From Sulfurovum sp. (GTDB lineage: Bacteria; Campylobacterota; Campylobacteria; Campylobacterales; Sulfurovaceae), in NCBI GenBank assembly GCA_020721815.1, contig DYMA01000002.1, positions 1 through 42,262 of the forward strand: a stretch of DNA of 42,262 nt, given 5' to 3'. The notes below the pieces were generated by a model that had not been told where the DNA came from, ran no database searches, and saw only the letters and a list, made by a program, of their open reading frames with translations. Positions 1 through 7,366 of this stretch are shown in pieces. The position numbers and the translations under genes were made by a program. Every line of letters starts with the position of its first letter. Position 1 is the first letter of the stretch.

Positions 1-29
1 GTTTTTTACTTTAATTTTGGCTTAGGTGA

Positions 30-254
30 TGGGGTGAGTGGTTACAAAATATTTATAAAGATGATATCCGTAATTATATAGGAGAAGATGGATATAAAGA
101 TTTTTTATATGATTGTATGGTTTCTCAAAAAACAAAATTCGCTCCTTTTATTGCCCAAGAAATTGCAATATCTCAAAAAGCATTACCTTCAAAAGTCATC
201 TCACTCTTTGAAAAAATCAAATCTATCCTAAATATAGAGGGGGTCTCCTCGTGA
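30..254 (+). CDS. C-terminal fragment of probable OLD-family (GajA-like) nuclease
   Basis: A reading frame runs in from the left and ends at TGA 252-254, overlapping the GTG start of the helicase gene, so the two are translationally coupled. The visible tail contains KTKFAPFIAQEIA followed by a lysine-rich helix, which resembles the C-terminus of OLD-type ATP-dependent endonucleases (ATPase plus TOPRIM). This frame has a stop at 27-29, while frame 1 is open from position 1 to 81, so the gene appears frame-shifted near the GGGG run at 31-34, or the upstream part lies in the other frame. The pairing with a UvrD-like helicase is the gene order of Gabija defence systems. The family call is inferred mostly from the neighbour; most of the gene is outside the window. 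Confidence 0.4.
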   Translation, partial: WGEWLQNIYKDDIRNYIGEDGYKDFLYDCMVSQKTKFAPFIAQEIAISQKALPSKVISLFEKIKSILNIEGVSS

Positions 255-2104
255 ATTTATCTGAAAAACAAAAAGAGATAGTCTATGCTGATGATGGTGC
301 TATTTATGTAGAAGCAAGTGCAGGAAGTGGTAAAACTAGGGTTATTACTGAAAGAATACGATATTTATTGACCAAAACAAAAAAACAAATATTGGCATTA
401 ACATTCACAAACAAAGCGGGTCAAGAGATAAAAGATAGACTCAGAGATTCAAATATAGAAAATGTAGATGAACGACTGTTTGTAGGTACTTTTCATAAAT
501 TTTGTCAATATGTTTTAGAGCATCATGGAAGTGCTATAGGATTATCGCCTATGCCTCATATCTTTGAAGAGAGCAAGGATAGACTAGAACTTATGGCACA
601 AGCGATAGAGCAAGTACCTCTCTATTGGGAACAATACAACTCTTACAATGAGAAAGAAAAAAGCTCATTTAAGTACCGTGCGTTAGATTTCATCTCTGAA
701 ATGAAACGAAAATTTATACTTCCTGAAGATTCTTATAATATGACAAATAATAAAAACTTCACTTTACTGTATAAAAATTATGATGAGTTATTGAGTATTC
801 AAAATGGTATAGATTTTGATGATTTACTCAAATTGACATATAGATTATTTAACAATTTCCCTCGTATTGCAGCACTCTACAGAAGAAGCTTTTATGCTAT
901 CTGTATCGATGAGGCACAAGACTTGAATAATGCACAATATAAACTGCTTTTATCGTTAGTTAATGGTGAGTTTAAAAATGTGATGATGGTAGGTGACCCC
1001 AATCAATCAATTTTTCACTTTACAGGTTCATCTTCTCTCTATATGAGTCAAAAATTTAAAGAGGATTTTTCGCCCATAGTGTTTAAGCTCAATGAAAACT
1101 ATCGCTCTTCAAGAAAAGTGCTAGAGGCAGCCAACAAAATTTTACCCAATAGCAAAGATATTGCCAATGTAGCCTTGGAAGGTGAATTTGTATTGCATCC
1201 TTGTAGTGATGAGTTGGCTGAGGCGGAGTGGATTATAACAAAGATACAAGAGCTTATCAGTTTGAAACGACATAATGATATAGAGGGTGAAATCACTTAT
1301 GAAAAAATAGCGGTTTTAGCTCGAAATAAATATGTATTCAAAGAGCTTGAAAATAAACTAGAAATTGCATCAATTGCACATTATTATAAGATGACCCCTG
1401 GTGCAATACAGTTTGAAACGGAGTATATGAAGCTTTTTGATTTGGCACTGCGTTTGAAGTTAAACTCACAAGATATACTGCACAAAGAACAGCTACTTAA
1501 AGCACTCAAACTGCAATTTGAACAAAACCACTCATTAGAAACCATTATTGGCAAACTAGATAATGGAGTTCAAAAAGATATTTTGCAAATAGCTTTAAAT
1601 TTAAATGATGATGGAAGCAATATCAAGCCACTTTTTGAGACTTTTAAAAACGAGAAAGAAAACATTGAGTTAGAAAATGATGAAAAGAAAAAAATGCTTT
1701 TTGATGATATTGATGAGCTTTTAGAGCATTGGCATAATTATGCAACACAAACCGATAATAAATCTCTGCATCAGTTCAAAAACTCTATGGCATTAGGTCA
1801 AACTCATAGTCTTAAAGAGTATAAAGGAGTTACATTAAGTACAGTTCATACTATGAAAGGTCAAGAGTATGATATTGTATTCTTGATGGGTATGGATGAG
1901 GGGACATTTCCTGATTATAGAGCCAAAAGTGATGTTGAACTCGATCAAGAAAAGAATAATCTTTATGTAGCGTTTACACGGGCAAAGAGGTTTTTGTATG
2001 TAACCTATCCCCAAAAAAGAACGATGCCGTGGGGTGGGTTTAGAAACAAAAGGATTTCGAGATTTTTAGAAATTTTTGAAAATGAGATACAATTAACCCC
2101 ATAG
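251..2104 (+). CDS. UvrD/PcrA-like superfamily 1 helicase, GajB-like
   Basis: A 617-residue SF1A DNA helicase. All hallmark motifs are visible: Walker A ASAGSGKT (residues 22-29), motif Ia LTFTNKAG (about 50-57), GTFHKFC (79-85), Walker B DEAQD (220-224), motif III GDPNQSIF (248-255), NYRSS (283-287), motif V TVHTMKGQEYD (531-541) and motif VI YVAFTRAK (572-579). It is shorter than housekeeping UvrD/PcrA (about 720) and somewhat longer than the best known GajB (about 494). The GTG start overlaps the stop of the preceding nuclease-like gene, which favours a two-gene defence operon over a housekeeping repair helicase. DNA is visibly more A/T-rich than dnaB downstream, hinting at transfer. Helicase identity is firm; the Gabija assignment rests on gene order and is moderate. 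Confidence 0.85.
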   Translation: MNLSEKQKEIVYADDGAIYVEASAGSGKTRVITERIRYLLTKTKKQILALTFTNKAGQEIKDRLRDSNIENVDERLFVGTFHKFCQYVLEHHGSAIGLSPMPHIFEESKDRLELMAQAIEQVPLYWEQYNSYNEKEKSSFKYRALDFISEMKRKFILPEDSYNMTNNKNFTLLYKNYDELLSIQNGIDFDDLLKLTYRLFNNFPRIAALYRRSFYAICIDEAQDLNNAQYKLLLSLVNGEFKNVMMVGDPNQSIFHFTGSSSLYMSQKFKEDFSPIVFKLNENYRSSRKVLEAANKILPNSKDIANVALEGEFVLHPCSDELAEAEWIITKIQELISLKRHNDIEGEITYEKIAVLARNKYVFKELENKLEIASIAHYYKMTPGAIQFETEYMKLFDLALRLKLNSQDILHKEQLLKALKLQFEQNHSLETIIGKLDNGVQKDILQIALNLNDDGSNIKPLFETFKNEKENIELENDEKKKMLFDDIDELLEHWHNYATQTDNKSLHQFKNSMALGQTHSLKEYKGVTLSTVHTMKGQEYDIVFLMGMDEGTFPDYRAKSDVELDQEKNNLYVAFTRAKRFLYVTYPQKRTMPWGGFRNKRISRFLEIFENEIQLTP

Positions 2105-2107
2105 TAG

Positions 2108-2113
2108 TATAAT
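2108..2113 (+). promoter_or_regulatory. -10 element for the DUF4177-like gene
   Basis: A perfect TATAAT starts four bases after the helicase stop codon and 20 bases before the next ATG, with an AAAGGAG ribosome site between. No clear -35 hexamer is present, which is common for sigma-70 promoters in this phylum. Confidence 0.45.
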
Positions 2114-2132
2114 CACAAAAAAAGGAGAAAAA

Positions 2133-2366
2133 ATGACACTATTGGATGAAGATGTGGAGTACAAATCGATTATTTATCAAGAGGGGATGTTGGGGTCGTT
2201 GGTGTTGGGTGGTTCTAAGGTTGATCCTGTGAAATTTAGTGAGTTTATCAACCGTAATGCCCAAAACGGTTGGCGTGTGGTAACCATGGAGAAGGATATT
2301 CGCCGTATGTTGCTCTTTTTTAAACGAGAAGCCTATGTGGTTTTGATGGTCAGGAGAAAGCGATGA
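2133..2366 (+). CDS. DUF4177-like small protein
   Basis: A 77-residue soluble protein. The segment FINRNAQNGWRVVTME followed by a beta-rich end with FFKREAYVVLMVRRK looks like the DUF4177 fold, where a helix with N..GW leads into a strand pair; the function of that family is unknown. A strong ribosome site (AAAGGAG, six bases before ATG) supports the start. The stop overlaps the start of the next small membrane protein by four bases (ATGA), so the two are probably co-translated. Family assignment is by pattern recognition and moderate. Confidence 0.65.
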   Translation: MTLLDEDVEYKSIIYQEGMLGSLVLGGSKVDPVKFSEFINRNAQNGWRVVTMEKDIRRMLLFFKREAYVVLMVRRKR

Positions 2367-2575
2367 AGATAGCGACCATTGTCTCTTCGATTTTGCTCTT
2401 TGTGTGGGTGATTTTGACTATGCTTGTGATTTGGACGGATAGTCTCAATGAAGCACTCTATATCAAACTATCCATGACGATAGGTATTGTCGTGGTAGCT
2501 ACTATCCTTATAGCCATAGCCATTAGGGAGTATGGGCAAGAGAAAGCGATGAAGGATCACAACTATTTGGATTAG
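2363..2575 (+). CDS. small two-helix membrane protein
   Basis: A 70-residue protein not recognised as a named family. It has two hydrophobic helices (about residues 5-24 and 36-54) with a short linker and a charged tail ending HNYLD, so it should sit in the inner membrane with both ends on the same side. It overlaps the DUF4177-like gene by ATGA, implying translational coupling and possibly a joint function. Confidence 0.6.
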   Translation: MKIATIVSSILLFVWVILTMLVIWTDSLNEALYIKLSMTIGIVVVATILIAIAIREYGQEKAMKDHNYLD

Positions 2576-2582
2576 AACACAT

Positions 2583-2766
2583 TTAAGCCAAATGGTCATT
2601 GAGATATTCAATCAAAAATTGGGTATGATAGTGTTTGAATGTTTGAAGGGCATTTCCAAAACCTAGATTGCTTTGCCGTTTGTGCTTTGTTGTAAACGCT
2701 TAATCTATCAAAAGAGTTTTTGGAGATCTCTTTGACGAAGCTATAAACTCCCACATTAGGAAAGAC
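2583..2766 (-). pseudogene. possible remnant of a minus-strand gene
   Basis: The gap before dnaB has no intact gene. Read on the minus strand, two frames give protein-like text: one containing VGVYSFVKEISKNSFDRL and, after a frame change, one ending FLIEYLNDHLA before a TAA at 2583-2585. This looks like a decayed C-terminus, perhaps of a transposase or other mobile gene, but I do not recognise the family. It could also be chance in A/T-rich DNA. Confidence 0.2.
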
Positions 2767-2767
2767 T

Positions 2768-5218
2768 TTGCAAGATAATCTCTACAATCTCAATATCGAA
2801 AGAGCCGTACTCTCTTCGGTACTCTTTGACCCCAATACCTACGAAGAGGTAGCCGCCAAACTCAACAGTGAGGATTTTTATCTCCCTTTTCACCAGCATA
2901 TTTTTAGGGCAATGGAGCAACTTTTCATTGAAGATAAGCCTATTGATGATGAGTTTTTGCGTCAGCGACTCCTCAAAGAGAAGCACTTTGACGAAAGAGC
3001 CATGCTTGATATTCTCTCCTCCAATCCCATTACCAATACCGCCGCCTACATCGATGAAATCAAAGCCAAATCGACCAAAAGACTCCTAGCTACTCTGGCA
3101 ACGGAGATCAAAAAAGTCACTTTGGAGGATGATTTACCCGCCCTTGATGTGATGAATTTGGTGGAAAAAAAGCTCTATGAGATAACCCAAAACTCTACCA
3201 ATAACGATTTTCGTGCCGCTCAAGAGATTACCCTCTCGATGCTTGATGATATTAATCGCCTCAAAGCTTTGGGCAACTCCAAACTTATCGGTGTCGATAC
3301 AGGATTTAAAAACCTCAACGACAAAACCAGCGGATTTGGCAAAGGGGATTTGGTCATTGTCGCCGCTAGACCAGCGATGGGCAAATGTCTTGGAAAGGGT
3401 ACAAAAGTACTGATGTTTGACGGTACGCTCAAAAATGTAGAAGATGTAGTCGTTGGCGACAAGCTTATGGGGGATGACTCTACGCCTCGCAATGTTATCT
3501 CCTTGGCACGGGGGCAAGAGGAGATGTATTGGGTTCGTCAAAACAAAGGGATAGACTATCGTGTCAATAAATCCCACATATTATCGCTCAAACGTTCACG
3601 CAATGAGGGCAATCACCAACACGGGGATGTGCTAAATATCGCACTGTGCGACTACATCAACACGAGTGATAAGTTTAAAACAAACTACAAAGGCTACAAA
3701 GTAGCTGTAGAGTATCCCCAAAGTGACGTGGATATTGAGCCTTACTTTTTGGGCTTGTGGCTAGGTGATGGGCGTAATTGCGATGTGCGTATTGCAACAC
3801 AAGACAAAGAGGTAGTAAGCTACCTAGAGGAGTATGCGCACAGATTGGGCAAAAAAGTCACGCTTTATGAGGCTCAAGAGAAGTGTATAATGTATGGCAT
3901 TACCAACAAAGAGGGCACCAAAGACTCCCTACAAGCCAAACTTAGAGCCTTGGGAATCATGGAGAACAAACACATACCCCACGCCTATCTTGTTAATAGT
4001 ACACAAAATAGAGCCGCACTTCTAGCAGGACTCATAGATAGCGATGGCTACTATGACGATAGGTTTCATGTGATGGAGATAGTGCAAAAAAACAAAACAC
4101 TCGCTACCCAAATCAAGCTATTGGCCGATTCGTTGGGCTTTAGGGTTTCGCTCAAAAAGAAAAAGGCAACTATCAAATCTATGGGTTATGTGTGTGAAGT
4201 CTATCGATTGAGAATTGTGGGCAATTTAGAGAGCATACCCACACGCATAGAGAGAAAAAAGGCAAGACCACTAGCCTCCAAAAGAGACCATCGCCACACA
4301 GGTATAAAGGTTGAGTACGATAAAGTCGATGACTACTACGGATTTGTTTTGGATGGCAATCATCTTTTTTTGCTTGAAGATATGACGGTGACACACAACA
4401 CCGCTCTTGTTCTCAACATGGCACTCAAAGCTATTGAGCGTGATGAGGGAGTGGCTATCTTCTCGCTTGAAATGCCCGCAGAACAACTGATGCTACGGAT
4501 GCTTTCGGCCAAAACCTCTATTGCGTTGCAAAATTTGCGTGTGGGGGATCTCAACGATGATGAGTGGAGCCGCCTAGCCAATGCAACGGATTCTATGAGC
4601 AAAAAGAGGCTCTTTGTCGATGATGGAGGGTATGCTACAATCCACCATGTACGCAGCAAATTGCGAAAGCTCAAATCGCAAAATCCGCAAATTAGTATGG
4701 CGATTATCGACTACTTGCAACTTATGAGCAGTGACAATCGAGAGTCGAGACAACAAGAGATTTCTGAGATTTCACGGGGGCTTAAACAGTTGGCACGTGA
4801 GCTTGAGATGCCCATCATCGCCCTTTCGCAGCTCAACCGTGGGCTTGAAGCACGTGACAACAAACGCCCCATGCTAAGCGACCTTAGGGAGTCGGGAGCG
4901 ATTGAGCAAGATGCCGATATTATTTTGTTTGTTTACCGTGACGATGTTTACCGTGAAGCCAAAGAGAAAGAGAAAGAGATGAAAGCCAAAGCCGACGGCA
5001 AAGAGTACAAGAGCGAGTATCAGCGAAAAGAGGAGGAGGAGACTGAACTCATTATCGGCAAACAGCGAAACGGCCCTACGGGTACGGTTGATTTGCTCTT
5101 CCAAAAACGCTTCACCCGTTTTGTCGATAAGATGTACGGCTCAACCCCCCACGAGATTGTCTTCGATGAAAACAGCATCGATATGCGTGAAGGGACGATT
5201 AGTATGCCACCAATTTAA
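2768..5218 (+). CDS. dnaB: replicative DNA helicase DnaB with intein
   Basis: The 816-residue precursor of the hexameric replicative helicase. Residues 1-206 and 545-816 form DnaB; removing the 338-residue intein leaves 478 residues, the normal DnaB length. The N-terminal DnaG-interacting domain begins NIERAVLSSVLFDP. The RecA-like core shows the P-loop ARPAMGK, split from its threonine by the intein, then IIDYLQLM (Walker B), LSQLNRGLE and LRESGAIEQDADI. A lysine/glutamate-rich insert lies between FVYRDDVYRE and ELIIGKQRNGPTG. The start is TTG at 2768, with AGGA seven bases upstream; it gives the expected N-terminus. The gene lies in the dnaB-comEC neighbourhood known from Helicobacter, here separated by a defence-like pair. 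Activity requires protein splicing, because the unspliced form has a broken Walker A loop. Confidence 0.95.
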   Translation: MQDNLYNLNIERAVLSSVLFDPNTYEEVAAKLNSEDFYLPFHQHIFRAMEQLFIEDKPIDDEFLRQRLLKEKHFDERAMLDILSSNPITNTAAYIDEIKAKSTKRLLATLATEIKKVTLEDDLPALDVMNLVEKKLYEITQNSTNNDFRAAQEITLSMLDDINRLKALGNSKLIGVDTGFKNLNDKTSGFGKGDLVIVAARPAMGKCLGKGTKVLMFDGTLKNVEDVVVGDKLMGDDSTPRNVISLARGQEEMYWVRQNKGIDYRVNKSHILSLKRSRNEGNHQHGDVLNIALCDYINTSDKFKTNYKGYKVAVEYPQSDVDIEPYFLGLWLGDGRNCDVRIATQDKEVVSYLEEYAHRLGKKVTLYEAQEKCIMYGITNKEGTKDSLQAKLRALGIMENKHIPHAYLVNSTQNRAALLAGLIDSDGYYDDRFHVMEIVQKNKTLATQIKLLADSLGFRVSLKKKKATIKSMGYVCEVYRLRIVGNLESIPTRIERKKARPLASKRDHRHTGIKVEYDKVDDYYGFVLDGNHLFLLEDMTVTHNTALVLNMALKAIERDEGVAIFSLEMPAEQLMLRMLSAKTSIALQNLRVGDLNDDEWSRLANATDSMSKKRLFVDDGGYATIHHVRSKLRKLKSQNPQISMAIIDYLQLMSSDNRESRQQEISEISRGLKQLARELEMPIIALSQLNRGLEARDNKRPMLSDLRESGAIEQDADIILFVYRDDVYREAKEKEKEMKAKADGKEYKSEYQRKEEEETELIIGKQRNGPTGTVDLLFQKRFTRFVDKMYGSTPHEIVFDENSIDMREGTISMPPI
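3386..4399 (+). mobile_element. DnaB intein with LAGLIDADG homing endonuclease
   Basis: An in-frame 338-codon intein (precursor residues 207-544). It starts with Cys207 in CLGKGTKVLMFDG (block A), has a block B-like NKSH in place of the usual TxxH, and ends MTVTHN with the terminal His-Asn pair; the +1 residue is Thr545, an acceptable nucleophile. Two dodecapeptide endonuclease motifs are visible: FLGLWLGDG (327-335) and LAGLIDSDG (419-427), each with an acidic residue, so the homing enzyme may be active. Insertion is between GK and T of the Walker A motif, not at the SIEQDAD site used by the Synechocystis DnaB intein. Confidence 0.93.
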
Positions 5219-5240
5219 CCCTAAGTAATGGTTATTGAGG

Positions 5241-5246
5241 TACAAT
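5241..5246 (+). promoter_or_regulatory. possible -10 element for the Septu-like pair
   Basis: TACAAT lies 32 bases upstream of the ATPase start, with GAGGAG between. No good -35 is seen. It would let the pair be transcribed independently of dnaB. Confidence 0.3.
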
Positions 5247-5277
5247 TAAAGTGAATTTGAAAGAGGAGTGAACCGCT

Positions 5278-6684
5278 ATGAAAATCAAAAAAATAGAACT
5301 CAAAAATTATAAGCAATTCAAAGATTTAACACTTGATTTAATCTATCCTGAGGGGCATGAAAAAGCAGGTGAGCCATTGGATAAAATCTGTATTATTGGG
5401 CAGAGTGGTACGGGGAAGACGAATTTGTTGGAGGCTATTAGGGATAAGCTATATAAAACAGAGGTTAAAGTTTCTTTTCTTGATGAAGAAAAGTCAAATG
5501 TTGAAGAAATATATTTTTCGGATATAAATAAAATTTGTTCCAAAAATAATAATCATGATATTAAATACTTAGATAGAGTTAAAGGTAATATGAAGAAGTT
5601 GATATGGAATGCTCTACCATTTGTGCTTATTTATACTTTAATTTATGGTATTTTACAATTAACAAATTTTTTTCTTAAAAACTCGTATTTAGAATCTATA
5701 ATCAAGTTAATTTTTTTATTAGTCATTCCTTTGCTAATACTATTTGCTATACTTTTTATTTTAGTATTAATTGTAGCAGTGATTATGGATAATATTCAAA
5801 AAATATTTAATATTACATCTCAATATGTTAGCAATAAATATTATATAGAGTTAGATGAAAGTGCTTGGTATCTATTGATACCAAAAATAAACAATTATTC
5901 GAGAGAGCGTGATGAATATCAAGTTAGAAAATCTCAACAATTATTAGTTGATGGTGATTATGAAAAAGAAGATTTTCAAAGAGATATAAAAGCGTGGGAT
6001 GATAAAAATGTAAATATTTTAGATGAAATCTCATTTAGTGTAAATAATATTTTGAACAAATTTAATCTAGAACTATTACCAATAGATAAAAAAACGAAAA
6101 AATATAATGATTTAACTTTTCAAGATTTATCAAATGATAACATAATAAAATATGATGATTTAAGCACAGGAACCAAAAATCTAATTGCCACCTTTATCCC
6201 TCTTAAAATCCACAATCCAAAAGACTCTATTATCCTCATTGATGAACCTGAAAACTCTTTTTATCCCGATATTCAACGCAAACTTACAGAGCTTTATATG
6301 GAAGTAGGGGAGAATAATCAGGTGATTTTTGCCACCCATTCTCCACTTATCGCATCCAGTTTTGAGCCGTGGGAAGTTGTGGAGCTAAAGTTTGATAAAA
6401 ATAATCAAGTCTATAGAGAGAAATATTTTGAAGGGGATATTGACCATATAGATAATTACACGCTAGACCCTCGTATGCTTACATGGACGGGGATTTTGAC
6501 CGATATTTTTGATATAAAGAGTAGTTCAAATTCAGACTTTAGAGAAAATGCACTAATAGAATTTAATATTTTAAAAGAAGAGATAAAAAATATAGAGGAT
6601 ATAGAAAAAAAGAAGAATTATTTAAAAAGTTACAAAATTTGGGTAAAAAATTGGGAATCTATAATCAATGAGAAAAATAGATAA
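5278..6684 (+). CDS. AAA/ABC-type ATPase with internal membrane segment, PtuA-like
   Basis: A 468-residue ATPase of the RecF/SMC-like AAA15/AAA21 type. The N-terminus IKKIELKNYKQFKDL is the usual first strand; Walker A is GQSGTGKT (41-48), the ABC-like signature LSTGTK (295-300), Walker B IILIDEPE (318-325) and the H-loop ATHSP (352-356). The place where PtuA-type proteins have a soluble helical insert instead carries two strongly hydrophobic stretches, about 110-133 and 141-170, so the protein should be anchored in the inner membrane. The start has GAGGAG upstream. Its end overlaps the HNH gene by 17 bases, giving an ATPase plus HNH operon as in Septu. A/T content is well above dnaB and comEC on either side, consistent with transfer. 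Septu assignment is inferred from domain pairing; the membrane insert is unusual. Confidence 0.8.
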   Translation: MKIKKIELKNYKQFKDLTLDLIYPEGHEKAGEPLDKICIIGQSGTGKTNLLEAIRDKLYKTEVKVSFLDEEKSNVEEIYFSDINKICSKNNNHDIKYLDRVKGNMKKLIWNALPFVLIYTLIYGILQLTNFFLKNSYLESIIKLIFLLVIPLLILFAILFILVLIVAVIMDNIQKIFNITSQYVSNKYYIELDESAWYLLIPKINNYSRERDEYQVRKSQQLLVDGDYEKEDFQRDIKAWDDKNVNILDEISFSVNNILNKFNLELLPIDKKTKKYNDLTFQDLSNDNIIKYDDLSTGTKNLIATFIPLKIHNPKDSIILIDEPENSFYPDIQRKLTELYMEVGENNQVIFATHSPLIASSFEPWEVVELKFDKNNQVYREKYFEGDIDHIDNYTLDPRMLTWTGILTDIFDIKSSSNSDFRENALIEFNILKEEIKNIEDIEKKKNYLKSYKIWVKNWESIINEKNR

Positions 6685-7357
6685 GAGTACCATACTCTCT
6701 CAAAATTATAAACATTCAGTTCAAAAATTCAAAAAAGATGAACATGAACCCTATGAGAGTAAATATAAAAGAGACTATTATACAGATATGAAAATGAGTC
6801 TTTTATATTGTCAAAAAGGTCTATGCGCATATACTGAACAGATGCTTTGTGAACCAATCTTTATTGCCGAAAACAATTGGGACAATGAAAAGTATAAAAA
6901 TTTAGAAAGATTAGAAAAAGATAAGATTCAAGGTGATATTGATCACTTTAATAAGAGTCTAAAGTCTAAAAATGCGTTTTTATGGGATAATCTCTTTGTT
7001 GTTGCAACCCATGTAAATTGTAGGATAAAAGGTAGACAAGAAATTATTGAAGGTATATTAAAACCTGATAGTAATGATTATGACCCTTATAAATGTTTAT
7101 CTTGGATAAAAGATGACACAAATAAAGATATGGATATTTATATTTTCAGTCCAAATAAAAACTTATCTATTGATAAACAAAAAAAGATTCAAAAAATGAT
7201 AGATATTTTAGGGTTAAATTGTATAGATAGTCTAAGACAAAGACAACTAAATGAGTGGAGTGATAGGTATGAAATGGGTTTTGAAGTAAAGCCTCATCAA
7301 TATATAACCGCATGGAATATGACTCTAACACAACTTCAAGTAGCCAACAAGCAGTAG
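6668..7357 (+). CDS. HNH endonuclease, PtuB-like
   Basis: A 229-residue protein with the hallmarks of the PtuB/retron-Ec78 HNH nuclease family: GLCAYTE (51-57), DIDHF (90-94) carrying the catalytic histidine, and WDNLF followed by NCRIKG (106-122). It would cut DNA as the effector partner of the upstream ATPase, with which it overlaps by 17 bases. In many relatives the first motif is CAYCE; here the second cysteine is threonine and the later CN pair is reversed to NC, so zinc binding may be altered or lost. Length fits PtuB. Very A/T-rich. Function as an anti-phage effector is inferred from family and operon. Confidence 0.78.
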   Translation: MRKIDKSTILSQNYKHSVQKFKKDEHEPYESKYKRDYYTDMKMSLLYCQKGLCAYTEQMLCEPIFIAENNWDNEKYKNLERLEKDKIQGDIDHFNKSLKSKNAFLWDNLFVVATHVNCRIKGRQEIIEGILKPDSNDYDPYKCLSWIKDDTNKDMDIYIFSPNKNLSIDKQKKIQKMIDILGLNCIDSLRQRQLNEWSDRYEMGFEVKPHQYITAWNMTLTQLQVANKQ

Positions 7358-7366
7358 ATTGTACCG

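Noticed and set aside
30-254. A complete small gene at the left edge
   Set aside because: No convincing start or ribosome site; the frame reads like a C-terminal tail and is coupled to the helicase.
5278-7357. A retron, because retron Ec78 uses PtuA/PtuB
   Set aside because: No reverse transcriptase gene and no msr/msd-like structured region lie next to the pair.
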